The notes below the pieces were generated by a model, which was not told the DNA's origin, did not search any database, and saw nothing but the letters and a program-made list of their open reading frames with translations. A DNA stretch of 14,096 nt from Verrucomicrobiota bacterium (lineage in GTDB: Bacteria > Verrucomicrobiota > Lentisphaeria > Oligosphaerales > JAFGRS01), in assembly GCA_019136035.1 (NCBI GenBank), contig JAGVUW010000814.1, positions 1 to 14,096 on the forward strand, in the 5' to 3' direction. This document shows, piece by piece, positions 13,564 through 14,096 of the stretch. The position numbers and the translations under genes are program-made. Position 1 is the first letter of the stretch. Each line of letters opens with the position of its first letter.

Positions 13564-14096
13564 ATGCGCGCAGGATTCTACGCCGCGGACATCACGCCAC
13601 CGATCGGAGCCATGCGGGCCGGGAGCTACAGCCCGATCTTCATCCAGGGCATCGCCGGACCGATGAAGATCCGCGCCGCGGTCCTGGAGTCGGACGACCA
13701 CCGCGTGGCGGTGGCGGGCGTGGACTGCTGCCTGCTGCACCGCCATCTGGTCGAAGCGGCCCTGGCGCATCTGGAGAACAACGGCGGCCCGGCCCTGGAT
13801 GACGTCATCATCTCGGCCTCGCACACCCACTCGGGCGCGGCGGTGTCGGGCTTCGCCGGGACCGAGGTCTTCACGCAGATGGCCCCGGAGGTGCGTGACC
13901 TCCTGAAGGACTCGGCGGTGCCGGATCCGTGGTACACCGACTGGGTGGCGCGGCAGTTGGCGACGGCCATCCTCATGGCCGCGAAGCGCCTCGAGCCGGC
14001 GCAGATCAACACCGGCGTCGGCAGCGAGAGCGGCATGGTCTTCCAGCGCCGCTTCATCTGCAAGGACGGCCGCGCCTACTCGCATCCGGGCAAGAT
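13564..14096 (+). CDS. Neutral/alkaline ceramidase-like protein, N-terminal part (runs off the window)
   Basis: The frame is open from ATG 13564 to the end of the window, giving about 177 residues. GGAGG lies 5 bases upstream. It starts MRAGFYAADITPPIG and continues through KIRAAVLESDDHRVAVAGVDCCLL to VIISASHTHSG, with H87 and H89. This A-x-D-I-T-P-P-x-G start followed by S-H-T-H-S-G is the signature of the neutral/alkaline non-lysosomal ceramidase N-terminal domain, in which the two His help bind zinc. Many environmental bacteria carry several cytoplasmic or secreted members whose substrates are not shown to be ceramide. No signal peptide is visible, so it is probably cytoplasmic. A sphingolipid role is therefore only a family-level guess. 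It is the first gene downstream of the REP/RAYT locus. Confidence 0.82.
   Translation, partial: MRAGFYAADITPPIGAMRAGSYSPIFIQGIAGPMKIRAAVLESDDHRVAVAGVDCCLLHRHLVEAALAHLENNGGPALDDVIISASHTHSGAAVSGFAGTEVFTQMAPEVRDLLKDSAVPDPWYTDWVARQLATAILMAAKRLEPAQINTGVGSESGMVFQRRFICKDGRAYSHPGK

Overview
This is a high-GC bacterial window with no ribosomal or tRNA marker, so taxonomy rests on gene style only. Several features fit a PVC-like or related environmental lineage (Planctomycetota, Lentisphaerota, Hydrogenedentota or similar) better than a proteobacterium or actinobacterium. These are a Hanks-type kinase fused to a leucine-rich-repeat tail, a giant secreted heparinase-like protein with FG-GAP repeats, a neutral-ceramidase-like protein, a Gfo/Idh/MocA oxidoreductase and a REP-associated tyrosine transposase. 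This placement is inference. The plus-strand left part (1-3866) holds the C-terminal end of a probable sulfotransferase, a small cupin with an unusual metal-ligand set, a Gfo/Idh/MocA oxidoreductase and a class I/II PLP aminotransferase. Convergent to these, on the minus strand, lies the kinase-TM-TPR-LRR gene (3991-6339).

The middle non-coding stretch (6340-7196) has no convincing gene but is packed with repeats: one copy of a dispersed GTCCAC element, perfect GC-rich hairpins, and a nested pyrimidine-rich tandem repeat. A minus-strand two-gene operon follows (11982 to 7197): a small secreted beta-sandwich-like protein whose stop overlaps the start of a 1424-residue secreted protein. The large protein has a heparinase II/III-like core, a discoidin-like domain and five DLDGDG calcium-binding repeats. 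The pair probably acts on extracellular polysaccharide.

The right part (12108-13468) is a REP/RAYT locus: about six head-to-tail copies of a 65-bp unit able to form two or three hairpins, then an HUH tyrosine transposase gene, then about 1.4 further copies in the same orientation. The window ends inside a plus-strand neutral/alkaline ceramidase-like gene that has a strong hairpin directly before its ribosome binding site.

The most notable non-coding signals are the RAYT gene bracketed by a tandem hairpin array, and a 34-54 bp dispersed element. That element occurs four times, always in the 5' intergenic region and always in the same orientation as the downstream gene (Gfo/Idh/MocA, aminotransferase twice, kinase).
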